NCBI GenBank assembly: GCA_963727015.1
Contig: CAVSEV010000007.1
Location: 124,001 to 188,000 of the forward strand
Length of the DNA stretch: 64,000 nt
DNA from: DATFVJ01 sp963727015
Lineage (GTDB): Bacteria > Actinomycetota > Actinomycetes > Streptosporangiales > Streptosporangiaceae
Direction: 5' to 3'
The position numbers were made by a program, and so were the translations under genes. The notes below the pieces were generated by a model. The model saw only the letters and a program-made list of their open reading frames with translations. It had not been told where the DNA came from and made no database searches. Positions within the stretch are counted from its first letter, which is position 1. Every line of letters begins with the position of its first letter. Positions 34,205-43,031 of the stretch are shown here, piece after piece.

Positions 34205-35314
34205 GTGATTAAGGAACGGGCCGGTTCGCCCGCACGCCGTTCATCGCCCCGCGCCGCCGCAGCCGGGTCGCAACGCACTGCAGCGGTGCGGCTCGCCGGA
34301 GTGCGCAAGGAGTACCCGGGTGTCGCCGCCGTGGCAGGGGTGGATCTCACGGTCGAATCCGGGGAGTTCTTCACCCTGCTCGGGCCATCCGGTTCCGGCA
34401 AGACGACGCTGCTGCGGATGATCGCGGGATTCGAGCGCCCCGACGCCGGGCAGGTGCTGCTCGCGGGGACCGACGTCACCGGCCGTCCGCCTTATCACCG
34501 CGACGTCAACACGGTCTTCCAGGACTACGCGCTGTTCCCGCACATGAATGTCACGGACAACGTTGGATACGGCCTCGCGGTTCGGCGCGTGCCCCGCGCC
34601 GAACGGCGCCGCAAGGTGGCCGAGGCGCTCGCGATGGTCCGGCTCGCCGATGTCGGCCACCGGCGGCCCACCCAGCTGTCCGGCGGGCAGCGCCAGCGGG
34701 TCGCACTGGCCAGGGCTATCGTCAACGAACCCACCGTGCTGCTGCTCGACGAGCCGCTCGGCGCCCTCGACCTCAAGCTGCGCCAGGAGATGCAGGTCTT
34801 CCTCAAGCACATGCAGCGCGAGGTCGGGATCACCTTCCTCTACGTGACGCACGACCAGGAAGAAGCGCTCACGATGAGCGACCGGATCGCGGTCATCAAC
34901 GCGGGCCGCGTCGAGCAGGTTGGCACGCCAGTCGAGGTCTACGAGCACCCGTCGACCGAATTCGTGGCCGGTTTCATCGGCGTCTCCAACGTCATCGAGT
35001 TCGGGGGGAAGCGGCAGGCGATCCGGCCGGAGAAGATCCGGCTGGCCAGCGACGACAGCCCGCCACCACCAGGATCTCCCTCGGTAGGCGGCCGGGTGCG
35101 CGACGTCGTTTACGTGGGCGTGATCACCCGCTACGTGGTGGTTCTGGACAGCGGTGGCGAATTGGTGGTGGTGCGGCAGAACGCCGGTGATACGTCGCTG
35201 CCGGCGGTCAACGAGGGGGAGCGGGTGCGGCTGTCCTGGAACCAGGCCCAGGCGTACCGGATTCAGTCAGGCGATGCGGGGCCCGATGGCACCGATAGTG
35301 GGGTGGGAAAATGA
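34205..35314 (+). CDS. potA: Polyamine-type ABC transporter ATP-binding protein (PotA-like)
   Basis: The start is uncertain (TTG 34187, GTG 34193 or GTG 34205); all lie ahead of the conserved VRLAGVRKEYPGVAAVAG. The ATPase has Walker A (GPSGSGKTT), Q loop (VFQDYALFPHM), signature (LSGGQRQR), Walker B (VLLLDEP) and the H loop (VTHDQEEAL), followed by a TOBE-like regulatory end (about 270-365). It overlaps the substrate-binding gene by ATGA. The gene order ATPase, binding protein, two permeases and the YHRDVNTVFQDYALF motif fit the spermidine/putrescine group. The precise ligand is not proven. Confidence 0.9.
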   Translation: MIKERAGSPARRSSPRAAAAGSQRTAAVRLAGVRKEYPGVAAVAGVDLTVESGEFFTLLGPSGSGKTTLLRMIAGFERPDAGQVLLAGTDVTGRPPYHRDVNTVFQDYALFPHMNVTDNVGYGLAVRRVPRAERRRKVAEALAMVRLADVGHRRPTQLSGGQRQRVALARAIVNEPTVLLLDEPLGALDLKLRQEMQVFLKHMQREVGITFLYVTHDQEEALTMSDRIAVINAGRVEQVGTPVEVYEHPSTEFVAGFIGVSNVIEFGGKRQAIRPEKIRLASDDSPPPPGSPSVGGRVRDVVYVGVITRYVVVLDSGGELVVVRQNAGDTSLPAVNEGERVRLSWNQAQAYRIQSGDAGPDGTDSGVGK

Positions 35315-36554
35315 TCCGCAGGCATGGCAGGGCGGGAGCAATCATCACCGGAGCGGTCGGCTGCGTGGCGGCCCTGCTGCTCACCAGTTGCGGCGGCTCG
35401 AGCACGTCGTCGGGCTCGGCGAGTTCGACGAGTTCGACGAGTTCGACGGGCTCGGCGGGCGCGGCCGGGCAGCCCCCGACGGCGGGGATGCAGCCGGCCG
35501 CTTCGATCGGCAAGCCCGAGGGTCAGCTCAACCTGATCGCCTGGGAGGGATACGCGCAGCCGCAGTGGGTGAAACCGTTCGAGCAGCAGACCGGCTGCCA
35601 GGTGAACGCCAAGTACGCCGGATCGAGCGACGAGATGGTGACCTTGATGGCCAACGGCGGCGGCGGTCAATACGATCTCGTCTCCGCTTCCGGAGATGCC
35701 GACCTGAGGCTGATCTACAGCGGCGACGTGAAGCCGGTCAACGTGCACCTGATCCCTGACTGGGCGAACTTCATCCCGCAACTGAAAGCACCCGCCTTCA
35801 ACACGATCAACGGCGTCCATTACGGTGTCTCGCTGCAGTGGGGGCCGAATGTCCTGCTGTACAGCAAGAAGACCTTCCCGGCCGCGCCGCCGAGCTGGAA
35901 CGTCATCTACAACTCGAAGTACAAGGGCCAGGTGACGGTGCCCGACAACCCGATCCAGATCGCCGACGCCGCGCTTTACTGTCGAAGACCCAGCCCAGCC
36001 TGAAGATCACCGACCCCTATGAGCTGACCCAGGCTCAGTTCAACGCGGCGGTCAACCTGCTCAAGCAGCAGCGGCCGCTGATCAAGAAGTACTGGGATCT
36101 CGCCTCGCAGGAGATCTCGATGTTCAAGAACGGCGACGCCACGGTTGGCGCCGCCTGGCCGTACCAGACCAACACGCTGCAGGCGTCGGGCGCACCTGTC
36201 GCCGACGAGATCCCGTCGGAAGGCGCGACCGGCTGGGCAGACACCTGGATGCTCGCGACCCATGCGCCTCATCCGAACTGCGCCTATCTCTGGATGAAGT
36301 GGGTGAGCACCGCCAAGGTGCAGGCCGAGCAGGCGATCTCGTTCGGTGAGACACCGGCGAACACGCAGGCTTGCCCGATCATGAACACGCTGCAGAAGGG
36401 CGCGTGCGCCCAGTACCACGCCAACGCGCCAGCGTCGTACTTCAACTCCATCAAGTTCTGGAAGACGCCGATCGCCAACTGCGGCAACGGCCAGTCCGAT
36501 TGCGTCCCGTATTCGCAGTGGCAGCAGGCGTGGACCACCGAGGTAACCGGATGA
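35311..36554 (+). pseudogene. potD: Polyamine-type substrate-binding lipoprotein (PotD-like), frameshifted
   Basis: The ATG overlaps the potA stop. The first frame encodes a lipoprotein signal (LLLTSCGGSS), a Ser/Thr linker, and the N-terminal lobe (LNLIAWEGYAQPQWVKPFEQQ, then YDLVSASGDADLRLIYSG). It ends at a TGA near 36001. The rest continues in another frame from about 35985 (SKTQPSLKITDPYELTQ) through GWADTWMLATHAPHPNCAYLWM to a stop at 36554. One missing C in TTACTGTCGAAG near 35983 explains it. Together they make a normal PotD-like protein of about 414 residues. Confidence 0.85.
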
Positions 36555-36561
36555 TCAGCGG

Positions 36562-37474
36562 GTGACGGCCAGCGCCGGCACCGCCCGCGGGACCGGAGGG
36601 CCAGCGGCCCGGGCGGCGGCGATGCTGTGGCGCCGCCCCTGGGCCCGGGCGACCGCGGTGCTCACGCTTCCGCTCGCGTGGTTCCTCGTCGTCTACGTGG
36701 CGTCCCTGGTTGTCCTGCTGATCACCGCGTTCTGGCAGATCAACCCTTTCACCAACGCGGTCACCCATGTCTGGAGCCTGACCAACTTCCGCACGTTCCT
36801 CGGCAACTCCGCCTACCGCGACATCATCGCGCGCACGATCGGCATGGCCCTGGCCGTGACGGTCACCGACGCGATCGTCGCCTTCCCCTTCGCGTTCTTC
36901 ATGGCCCGGGTCGCGGGGTCCGCGGCTGCGGACCGCGCTGCTCGCGGCCATCCTGCTCCCGCTGTGGACGAGTTACCTGGCGCGGGTCTACGCGTGGCTG
37001 CTGATCCTGTCCCATCGTGGCGCGCTCAACTGGACGCTGCAGCAGTTGCACCTGCCTGGCGTGCAGCTTGCTTACACCAACTGGGCGATGTGGATCGTGT
37101 TCTGCTATATCTGGCTGCCGTTAATGATCACGCCGGTCTTCGTCGCGCTGGAACGAATACCGGAGTCCTACCTGGAGGCGTCCGCTGACCTGGGCGCCCC
37201 CGGCTGGCATACGCTGCGCCGGGTCATCGTGCCGCTCGCGCTGCCCGGGCTCGCCGCGGGTTCCATCTTCACCTTCGCGCTGACCCTGGGTGACTACATC
37301 ACCCCGCTGCTCGTCGGCGGCACCGGCTCGACGTTCATCGGGAACGTGGTGTACGACAACGTCGGCGTGGCTGGAAACCTGCCGTTCGCGGCGGCGTTCG
37401 CGCTGGTGCCGATCGCCGTCATGGCCATATACCTGGCCGCCGCCAAGCGGCTCGGTGCGTTCCAGGCGCTGTAG
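36562..37474 (+). pseudogene. potB: ABC transporter permease (PotB-like), frameshifted
   Basis: The N-terminal part from GTG 36562 has the first helices (WFLVVYVASLVVLLITAFW) up to FFMARVAG. After about 36920 the frame gives non-membrane sequence. The other frame then reads LRTALLAAILLPLWTSYL, VYAWLLILS, and the cytoplasmic EAA loop (EASADLGAPGWHTLRRVIVP) to the end FQAL at 37474. One extra base (or two missing) in the GCGGGGTCCGCGG stretch near 36915-36925 explains the switch. The combined product of about 304 residues is a normal permease. Confidence 0.83.
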
Positions 37475-37504
37475 GGCGCGGTAGCCGGAGGAAGGTGGCG
37501 AGTG

Positions 37505-38308
37505 ATGACCGGTCGGTGGACCCGCAGGGCGCTGGCCGTCTGGGTGGTGGCCGTGCTGCTGTTCCTGTTCGTGCCGATCATCACGATCCTGCTGTACGCC
37601 TTCAACCCCTCGAACATCCAGAGCTGGCCGATTTCGGGCCTGACGCTGAGGTGGTTCAGCACGACCTGGGATGATCCGCAGGTCCGGGCAGCTTTTGTGC
37701 TGTCGGTCAAGGTGGGCCTGGTGGCGACGGCGATCGCCCTCGCGCTTGGCAGCCTCGCCGCGTTCGGTGTGCACAGGTTCCGTTTCTTCGGCAAGGAAGC
37801 CGTCTCGTTCCTGCTGGTGCTGCCGCTCGCGCTGCCAGGGATCATCACCGGGATGGCGCTGAACGCGTTTTTTCACAACGCGGGGATCGGCTTCTCGCTG
37901 TGGACGATAGTGATCGGCCATGCGACGTTCTGCATCGTGGTGGTCTACAACAACGTGCTCGCCCGCCTGCGCCGTACGTCGGGCTCGCTCACCGAGGCAT
38001 CCATGGACCTCGGCGCGAACGGCTGGCAAACCCTGCGCCGGATCACGCTTCCGCTGCTGTCCACCGCCATCGTGTCCGGCGCGCTGCTCGCGTTCGCGCT
38101 CTCCTTTGACGAGGTGATCGTGACCACGTTCACGGCGGGCGCGCAGAACACGCTGCCGCTGTGGATCTTCGGTGCGATCCGCCTCGGCCAGCAGTTGCCC
38201 GAGGTCAACGTGGTCGTGTTCTTCGTGGTGGTGCTGACATTCATCCCGGTCGCCATCGCTGCGCGGCTGGCGGGCGGCGGTTTCACCAGCCGGGCTGAGA
38301 TCAGATGA
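37505..38308 (+). CDS. potC: ABC transporter permease (PotC-like)
   Basis: GGAGGAAGG lies about 9 bases ahead of the ATG at 37505; the GTG at 37502 is an alternative. The 267-residue product has six predicted helices and the EAA motif EASMDLGANGWQTLRRITLP. The opening (VVAVLLFLFVPIITILLYAFN) and the LSFDEVIVTTFTAG segment are typical of PotC/YdcV permeases. It is the last gene of the operon and intact, unlike potD and potB here. A hairpin follows. Confidence 0.9.
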   Translation: MTGRWTRRALAVWVVAVLLFLFVPIITILLYAFNPSNIQSWPISGLTLRWFSTTWDDPQVRAAFVLSVKVGLVATAIALALGSLAAFGVHRFRFFGKEAVSFLLVLPLALPGIITGMALNAFFHNAGIGFSLWTIVIGHATFCIVVVYNNVLARLRRTSGSLTEASMDLGANGWQTLRRITLPLLSTAIVSGALLAFALSFDEVIVTTFTAGAQNTLPLWIFGAIRLGQQLPEVNVVVFFVVVLTFIPVAIAARLAGGGFTSRAEIR

Positions 38309-38381
38309 CCACGGTGGAGGCGTCGGGCACTCCCTCGGAAGCCGCCGAGTTCGAAGCCGCCGAGTTGGCATGACGCCCAGC

Positions 38382-38415
38382 CGGGGGAGCCGAGGACAAG
38401 GCACGGCTGCCCCCG
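38382..38415. terminator. Hairpin between convergent potC and DUF488 genes
   Basis: CGGGGGAGCCG and CGGCTGCCCCCG pair with a one-base bulge around an 11-base loop. Likely terminator for one or both genes. Confidence 0.4.
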
Positions 38416-38424
38416 TCCGGGTGG

Positions 38425-38790
38425 CTACTGTCCCCGCCTGTTCAGTTCCTCGGCGAGCACGGCCGCATGGCTGTGGCCGGTGTCCTTGGTCGCGGTGAGC
38501 AACGTGACGGTGCCGCCCCGGGTCAGGGCACGCAGCCCCTCGAGGGCGGCACTTGGCCCGTGCTGGCCCAGTTCGGCGTGGTAGCGGCGGCGGAACTCGT
38601 CGAACTTGGCCGGATCGTGTCCGTACCACTTGCGCAACTCGGTCGACGGTGCCACGTCCTTTGCCCACTCGTCCAGGTGGGCCGCGTCCTTGGTGAGCCC
38701 TCGCGGCCAGACCCGGTCGACGAGCACTCTGGTCCCGTCCTCAGGCGCGGGGTCGTCGTAGACGCGGCGCAGCCGGATGCGCGAAACCAT
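38425..38790 (-). CDS. DUF488 (YeaO-like) family protein
   Basis: The ATG at 38790 has AAGGAGG at about 6-base spacing. The 121-residue product starts IRLRRVYDDPAPEDGTRVLVDRVWPRG, the typical YeaO opening, and contains the LDEWAKDVAPSTELRKWYGHD segment and a TLLTATKD end motif. This is a small cytoplasmic family without settled function. It converges on the ABC operon. A 38-bp palindrome lies about 80 bases upstream. Confidence 0.88.
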   Translation of the reverse strand: MVSRIRLRRVYDDPAPEDGTRVLVDRVWPRGLTKDAAHLDEWAKDVAPSTELRKWYGHDPAKFDEFRRRYHAELGQHGPSAALEGLRALTRGGTVTLLTATKDTGHSHAAVLAEELNRRGQ

Positions 38791-38867
38791 CAGGGCCTCC
38801 TTGTAGTAGAAAACTAGCCGATCGTGCCGGCGGCTCAGCTGACAGGCCGGCTGCCGGTCCATCAGTG

Positions 38868-38905
38868 CCGCGGATCGAATGCGCTATAGCCCACGCGATC
38901 CGCGG
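38868..38905. repeat. 38-bp dispersed palindrome, copy 2
   Basis: CCGCGGATCG and CGATCCGCGG form the outer arms, 10 pairs that extend to 11 with flanking G and C. The centre GCTATAGC is shared in part with the copy at 12774-12811. Equal length and arm sequence mark the two as a family. Confidence 0.65.
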
Positions 38906-39097
38906 CGCTGCCCTGAGACCCGCCGCCAATACACCCCGGGGTGCCGCATGGCAGGGACGCGCGGCCGGCGCGCGGGCGCCGGGTCCCTGCTGGCCCCCGC
39001 CGGGTATGGTGCCAGTGGCGCTGGCGAGATTCGCCGCGTGAGCCGTTAGGTATCGGGCTGGGTAGGCACATCACAAGCCTCGGGCGGGAGAACGGGC

Positions 39098-39574
39098 GTG
39101 ACGGCGGGAGCGGACATCACGTGGCGGGACGCGAGCGGCACCTTCAACCTCCGGGTCGCGGGCATCATCACCCGGGCAGGCAGGGTCCTGGTATGCACGG
39201 TCGAGGGATCGGGCTACTGGTTCCTGCCCGGCGGCAGGGTCCGTCTTGGTGAACCCGCCGGGCTGGCGCTTTCTCGCGAACTGGCCGAGGAACTCGGGCA
39301 CGACCTGCCGGTAGGGCACCTCGCCCTGGTGGTGGAGAACATCTACACCGCCGGCGCGCTCGAGCACGAAATCGGCTTCTACTATCGCCTGACCTGGCCC
39401 GATTGCCTTGCCGAAGACGATCTGACCGGGGGCGCCGAGCCCGATCACAGATTCCGCTGGGTGCCGCTCGGTGACCTCGGGTCGCTGCGGTTCGAGCCTG
39501 CCGGTTTGGCGCCCATCCTGGCGGAGCCCGGCGAGCTGCCTCGGCACGTGCTCCTCGACCGGCGCGCCCCGTAG
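39098..39574 (+). CDS. Nudix hydrolase
   Basis: The GTG at 39098 has GGGAG about 10 bases upstream. The 158-residue product has the Nudix fold, with the Nudix box GGRVRLGEPAGLALSRELAEELG (about residues 45-67), which binds the metal used to cleave a diphosphate bond. The N-terminal strand LRVAGIITRAGRVLV is typical. The substrate is unknown; mutT-like or NUDIX sugar-nucleotide roles are possible. It stands alone, followed by the 67-bp palindrome copy 2. Confidence 0.9.
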   Translation: MTAGADITWRDASGTFNLRVAGIITRAGRVLVCTVEGSGYWFLPGGRVRLGEPAGLALSRELAEELGHDLPVGHLALVVENIYTAGALEHEIGFYYRLTWPDCLAEDDLTGGAEPDHRFRWVPLGDLGSLRFEPAGLAPILAEPGELPRHVLLDRRAP

Positions 39575-39939
39575 CCGAGCCTCGCCGGATCAGGCACACC
39601 TTTGGCACCGCAGGTGTCGCCTAATGGCACGACCTGGCCTATGCGCATTCAGCCCCGCCGCCGGCTGCGTTCATGATCTGTTTCCGTGTCAATTATCCGG
39701 CCTATAGCGCCGGAAACTTTACCCGGAAACGGATCATGCTGTGCCGTAAAGCGCACGACGCCCCCTGCTGCGATAGCCCTGCTGCGATCCAGCTCTGCTG
39801 TGATAGCCCCGCTGCGATAAAGTCGTGCTGGCCGGACGCTGCGGTCCGCCCCATGGCAGGCCCCCGGCAGGCCATGGTGGATCCGCCGCGACGGGTCACA
39901 GTTACCGGTCGGGCAGGTTACCCGGGGAGCGGTCGGCGG
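39575..39939. other. Intergenic region before tdh
   Basis: Contains the 67-bp palindrome copy 2 and, after it, three to four degenerate copies of GCTGCGATAGCCC around 39764-39820. A long open frame extends into this region from tdh but has no conserved sequence. Confidence 0.45.
39672..39738. repeat. 67-bp dispersed palindromic element, copy 2
   Basis: Outer arms CATGATCTGTTTCCG and CGGAAACGGATCATG and inner TCCGGC/GCCGGA match the nested plan of the element at 23014-23080. Differences between copies often fall on both arms, keeping the pairing. Confidence 0.75.
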
Positions 39940-40971
39940 ATGAAGGCTCTGGTCAAGGCGCGATCCGGGCCCGGGCTCTGGGTCGAGGACGTTCCTGTCC
40001 CCGCGGCCGGCCGGGACGACGTGCTCATCCGGGTCCTCCGGACCGGTGTCTGCGGCACCGACCTGCACATCTACGAGTGGGACGGCTGGGCGCAGGCGAA
40101 CGTGCCGGTGCCGCTCGTGGTCGGCCACGAGTTCGTCGGCGAGATCGTGTCGGCCGGAGCGGACGTGCGCGACCTTCGTCAAGGCGATCTGGTCAGCGGC
40201 GAGGGCCACCTTGTGTGCGGCCGTTGCCGCAATTGCATGGCCGGCAGGCGTGTCCAGTGCGCGCACACCAAAGGGGTAGGCGTCAACCACCCGGGCGCGT
40301 TCGCCGAGTTCATCGCGTTGCCGGCGACGAACGTCTGGCGGCACCAGCCGGACATCGATCTCGACGTCGCGGCCATCTTCGACCCGTTCGGCAACGCGGT
40401 GCACACGGCCCTGACGTTCCCTGTCCTCGGTGAGGACGTCCTCATCACCGGCGCGGGCCCGATCGGCCTGATGGCGGCGATCGTGGCCAGGCACGCGGGG
40501 GCCCGCCACATCGTCACCAGCGACGTCTCTGCCTACCGGCTCGATCTCGCCAGGCGGATCGGGGTCACTCTGGCCGCGGACGTCACGCAGACCACGATCC
40601 GGGACGCGATGCGGCTGCTTGGCATGCGCGAGGGCTTCGATGTGGGGCTGGAGATGTCGGGCAAGCCGGCCGCACTGCGGGACATGCTGGCCAGCATGAC
40701 CCACGGTGGCAAGATCGCAATGCTCGGACTCCCGGCGCAGGAATTCGGGATCGACTGGGCCCACCTCGTGACCGATATGATCACGATAAAGGGGATCTAC
40801 GGCCGCCAGATGTTCGAGACCTGGTACGAGATGTCGGTCCTCATCCAGTCGGGTGTCGACATCTCGCCCGTCATCACGCACAGGTTCGACGCCGCCGATT
40901 TCGAGCAGGCCTTCGCCACGGTGCGCAGCGCCCGGTGCGGCAAGGTGGTCCTTAGCTGGGAAAACAGGTAG
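39940..40971 (+). CDS. tdh: L-threonine 3-dehydrogenase
   Basis: The ATG at 39940 (after GGGGAG) gives 343 residues, close to the E. coli enzyme. The zinc-dependent medium-chain dehydrogenase oxidises threonine to 2-amino-3-ketobutyrate with NAD. Catalytic zinc residues are Cys38 (GVCGTD), His63 and Glu64 (VGHEFVGE), and the structural zinc loop is CGRCRNCMAGRRVQC. The nucleotide-binding motif is GAGPIGLMAA. It is followed 26 bases later by kbl, which uses its product. The longer upstream frame crosses a palindrome and is not coding. Confidence 0.95.
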   Translation: MKALVKARSGPGLWVEDVPVPAAGRDDVLIRVLRTGVCGTDLHIYEWDGWAQANVPVPLVVGHEFVGEIVSAGADVRDLRQGDLVSGEGHLVCGRCRNCMAGRRVQCAHTKGVGVNHPGAFAEFIALPATNVWRHQPDIDLDVAAIFDPFGNAVHTALTFPVLGEDVLITGAGPIGLMAAIVARHAGARHIVTSDVSAYRLDLARRIGVTLAADVTQTTIRDAMRLLGMREGFDVGLEMSGKPAALRDMLASMTHGGKIAMLGLPAQEFGIDWAHLVTDMITIKGIYGRQMFETWYEMSVLIQSGVDISPVITHRFDAADFEQAFATVRSARCGKVVLSWENR

Positions 40972-40997
40972 CACGACGAATGCGAGGGGTCCGGTAG

Positions 40998-42179
40998 GTG
41001 TTTACCAGCGTCCGGCAGGATATTAATGCCGAGCTTGCCAAGATCCGCGCAGACGGCCTGTTCAAGGCCGAGCGCGTCATCGTGAGCCCGCAGCGGCCCA
41101 GCATCCGTGTCACCGGCGGCGCCGAGGTCCTCAACCTGTGCGCGAACAACTATCTTGGCCTGGCCGACGACCCGCGGATCATCGCCGCCGCCAAAGAGGC
41201 GCTTGACCGCTGGGGGTACGGGCTCGCCAGTGTCCGCTTCATCTGCGGTACCCAGGACGTTCACAAGCAACTCGAGCAGCGCATCTCCGGTTTCCTCGGC
41301 ACCGAGGACACGATCTTGTACTCGTCGTGCTTTGACGCGAACGGAGGGCTGTTCGAGACGATACTCGGCGAGCAGGACGCCGTCATCAGCGACGAACTGA
41401 ACCATGCCTCCATCATCGACGGCGTCAGGCTGAGCAAGGCCAGGCGGCTTCGCTACCGCAACCGCGACATGGCCGACCTCGAGGCCCAGCTTCAGGCCAG
41501 CGCCGATGCCAGGCGCCGGCTCATCGCCACCGACGGCGTATTCTCCATGGACGGCTACGTCGCGCCCCTCGACGAGATCTGCGCAATGGCGGAGCGCTAC
41601 GAGGCGATGGTCATGGTCGACGACTCGCACGCGGTGGGCTTCGTCGGCGCCGGGGGCGGCGGCACACCGGAACTGCACGGTGTCAGGGACCGCGTCGACG
41701 TGGTGACAGGGACCCTGGGTAAGGCACTGGGCGGCGCGAGCGGCGGCTATACAAGTGGCCGCAAGGAGATCATCGACCTGCTCCGGCAGCGGTCGCGGCC
41801 GTATCTGTTCTCGAACTCCGTGGCCCCGGCGGTGGCCGGCGCCTCGCTCAAGGTCCTCGACCTGCTAGAGGGCGGCGACGACCTGCGCACCCGGCTGCGC
41901 GAGAACACCATGTGGTTCCGTGCGCGGATGACCGAGCTCGGCTTCGACATCCTGCCTGGCGACCACCCGATCGTCCCGGTGATGATCGGCGACGCGGCGC
42001 GCGCGACCCGGATGGCTGACCTGCTCCTCGCCAAGGGCGTTTACGTGATCGGCTTCAGCTACCCCGTCGTCCCTGTCGGCAAGGCCCGGATCAGGACGCA
42101 GGTGTCGGCCGCGCACACGCGCGAGGACCTGGAGGCGGCGGTGGCCGCGTTCGCCGCGGCCCGCGACGAGATGGGCTGA
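40998..42179 (+). CDS. kbl: Glycine C-acetyltransferase (2-amino-3-ketobutyrate CoA ligase)
   Basis: The 393-residue PLP enzyme converts 2-amino-3-ketobutyrate and CoA to glycine and acetyl-CoA. The PLP lysine is Lys242 in TGTLGKALGGASGG; other motifs are NNYLGLADDPR, GTQDVHKQLE and VDDSHAVGFVG. It starts with GTG after GAGGGG. Together with tdh it forms the threonine-to-glycine pathway. Length and motifs are normal. Confidence 0.95.
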   Translation: MFTSVRQDINAELAKIRADGLFKAERVIVSPQRPSIRVTGGAEVLNLCANNYLGLADDPRIIAAAKEALDRWGYGLASVRFICGTQDVHKQLEQRISGFLGTEDTILYSSCFDANGGLFETILGEQDAVISDELNHASIIDGVRLSKARRLRYRNRDMADLEAQLQASADARRRLIATDGVFSMDGYVAPLDEICAMAERYEAMVMVDDSHAVGFVGAGGGGTPELHGVRDRVDVVTGTLGKALGGASGGYTSGRKEIIDLLRQRSRPYLFSNSVAPAVAGASLKVLDLLEGGDDLRTRLRENTMWFRARMTELGFDILPGDHPIVPVMIGDAARATRMADLLLAKGVYVIGFSYPVVPVGKARIRTQVSAAHTREDLEAAVAAFAAARDEMG

Positions 42180-42230
42180 CCGGGCGATACAGGCATAACG
42201 ACGCCGGGGGGCCGCTCCGCTCGGCCTTCC

Positions 42231-43031
42231 TCAGCCCGCGGTCAGCGCGACGGAGGCCTCGCTGGTGTACATGGTGAAGGTCAGCGACTCCTGGAAGTAG
42301 AGTTCAACGCTCGCGGCGTCGTGGGACAGGTAGCCGATCGACAGGTCCTGCCCGATGTGCAGTTCGTAGTCGCCGCCGCGGGTGGACAGCACGAAGGCAC
42401 CGTCGATGGCGGGCGCCCAGATGATCTCCCCGTCCACCACCCGCGCCAGGTGCTCGTGAATGGGGAAGCCATGGTCGGAGCTCTCGGTCACCGCGGTGTA
42501 GGCGTCCGCGCTGAGCAGCACCGAGTAAGGGCCGTTCACACCGGCGAGGCGCAGCGAGCTCAGCGCCTGGCTGATGATGTTCGGATAGTCAAGCGCATCG
42601 TCGGGAAGCGCGATGGCAGCGTTCGATGAACCCTCCCTGATGCCCACGATGCCCGCGGCCGCGTAGCCTTCGAACACCATCGAGTCCTCGGCGAACGCGA
42701 TCTTTTTCGCCGCATCCTTCACCGGCTGCCAGTCCGAGTCCTTCGCGCCGCGCTCGACGTCGTCGACGTCCCTGCGGTCCACGGTGAAAGGCACCCGCAG
42801 TTCGATGATCGGCTGCGACTGCCTGGCGCGGGCGGTGACGCCCTCGTCCGGCCGGTCTATCTCGACGAGGTGGCCGGTGCCCACCGCCGACAGGGTGAGG
42901 CCGCCGGGGCTGTGCACGTCCACCACCCGGCGGCCCGCCACGTGTCGTTTGAATGTGCGCCTGGCCTCTTCTTCGATGTCGGCCCAGGCGGCGTCCGAAA
43001 TGGGGGCAAGTTCGCGGTGCAGGTTGTTCAT
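42231..43031 (-). CDS. Family 1 encapsulin shell protein
   Basis: The 266-residue product matches encapsulin nanocompartment shell proteins with the HK97 fold. It begins NNLHRELAPISDAAWADIEEEA and has GRRVVDVHSPGGL, the E-loop region, IGYLSHDAASVELYFQES and a conserved C-terminal FTMYTSEASVAL. The shell self-assembles and packs cargo bearing a C-terminal peptide. Its ATG overlaps the DyP peroxidase stop in ATGA, so the pair is coupled with cargo first. The function is likely oxidative-stress protection through the enclosed peroxidase. Confidence 0.95.
   Translation of the reverse strand: MNNLHRELAPISDAAWADIEEEARRTFKRHVAGRRVVDVHSPGGLTLSAVGTGHLVEIDRPDEGVTARARQSQPIIELRVPFTVDRRDVDDVERGAKDSDWQPVKDAAKKIAFAEDSMVFEGYAAAGIVGIREGSSNAAIALPDDALDYPNIISQALSSLRLAGVNGPYSVLLSADAYTAVTESSDHGFPIHEHLARVVDGEIIWAPAIDGAFVLSTRGGDYELHIGQDLSIGYLSHDAASVELYFQESLTFTMYTSEASVALTAG

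Noticed and set aside
39673..39939. N-terminal extension of threonine dehydrogenase
   Set aside because: The frame crosses the 67-bp palindrome and repeats; the ATG at 39940 gives the standard enzyme length.
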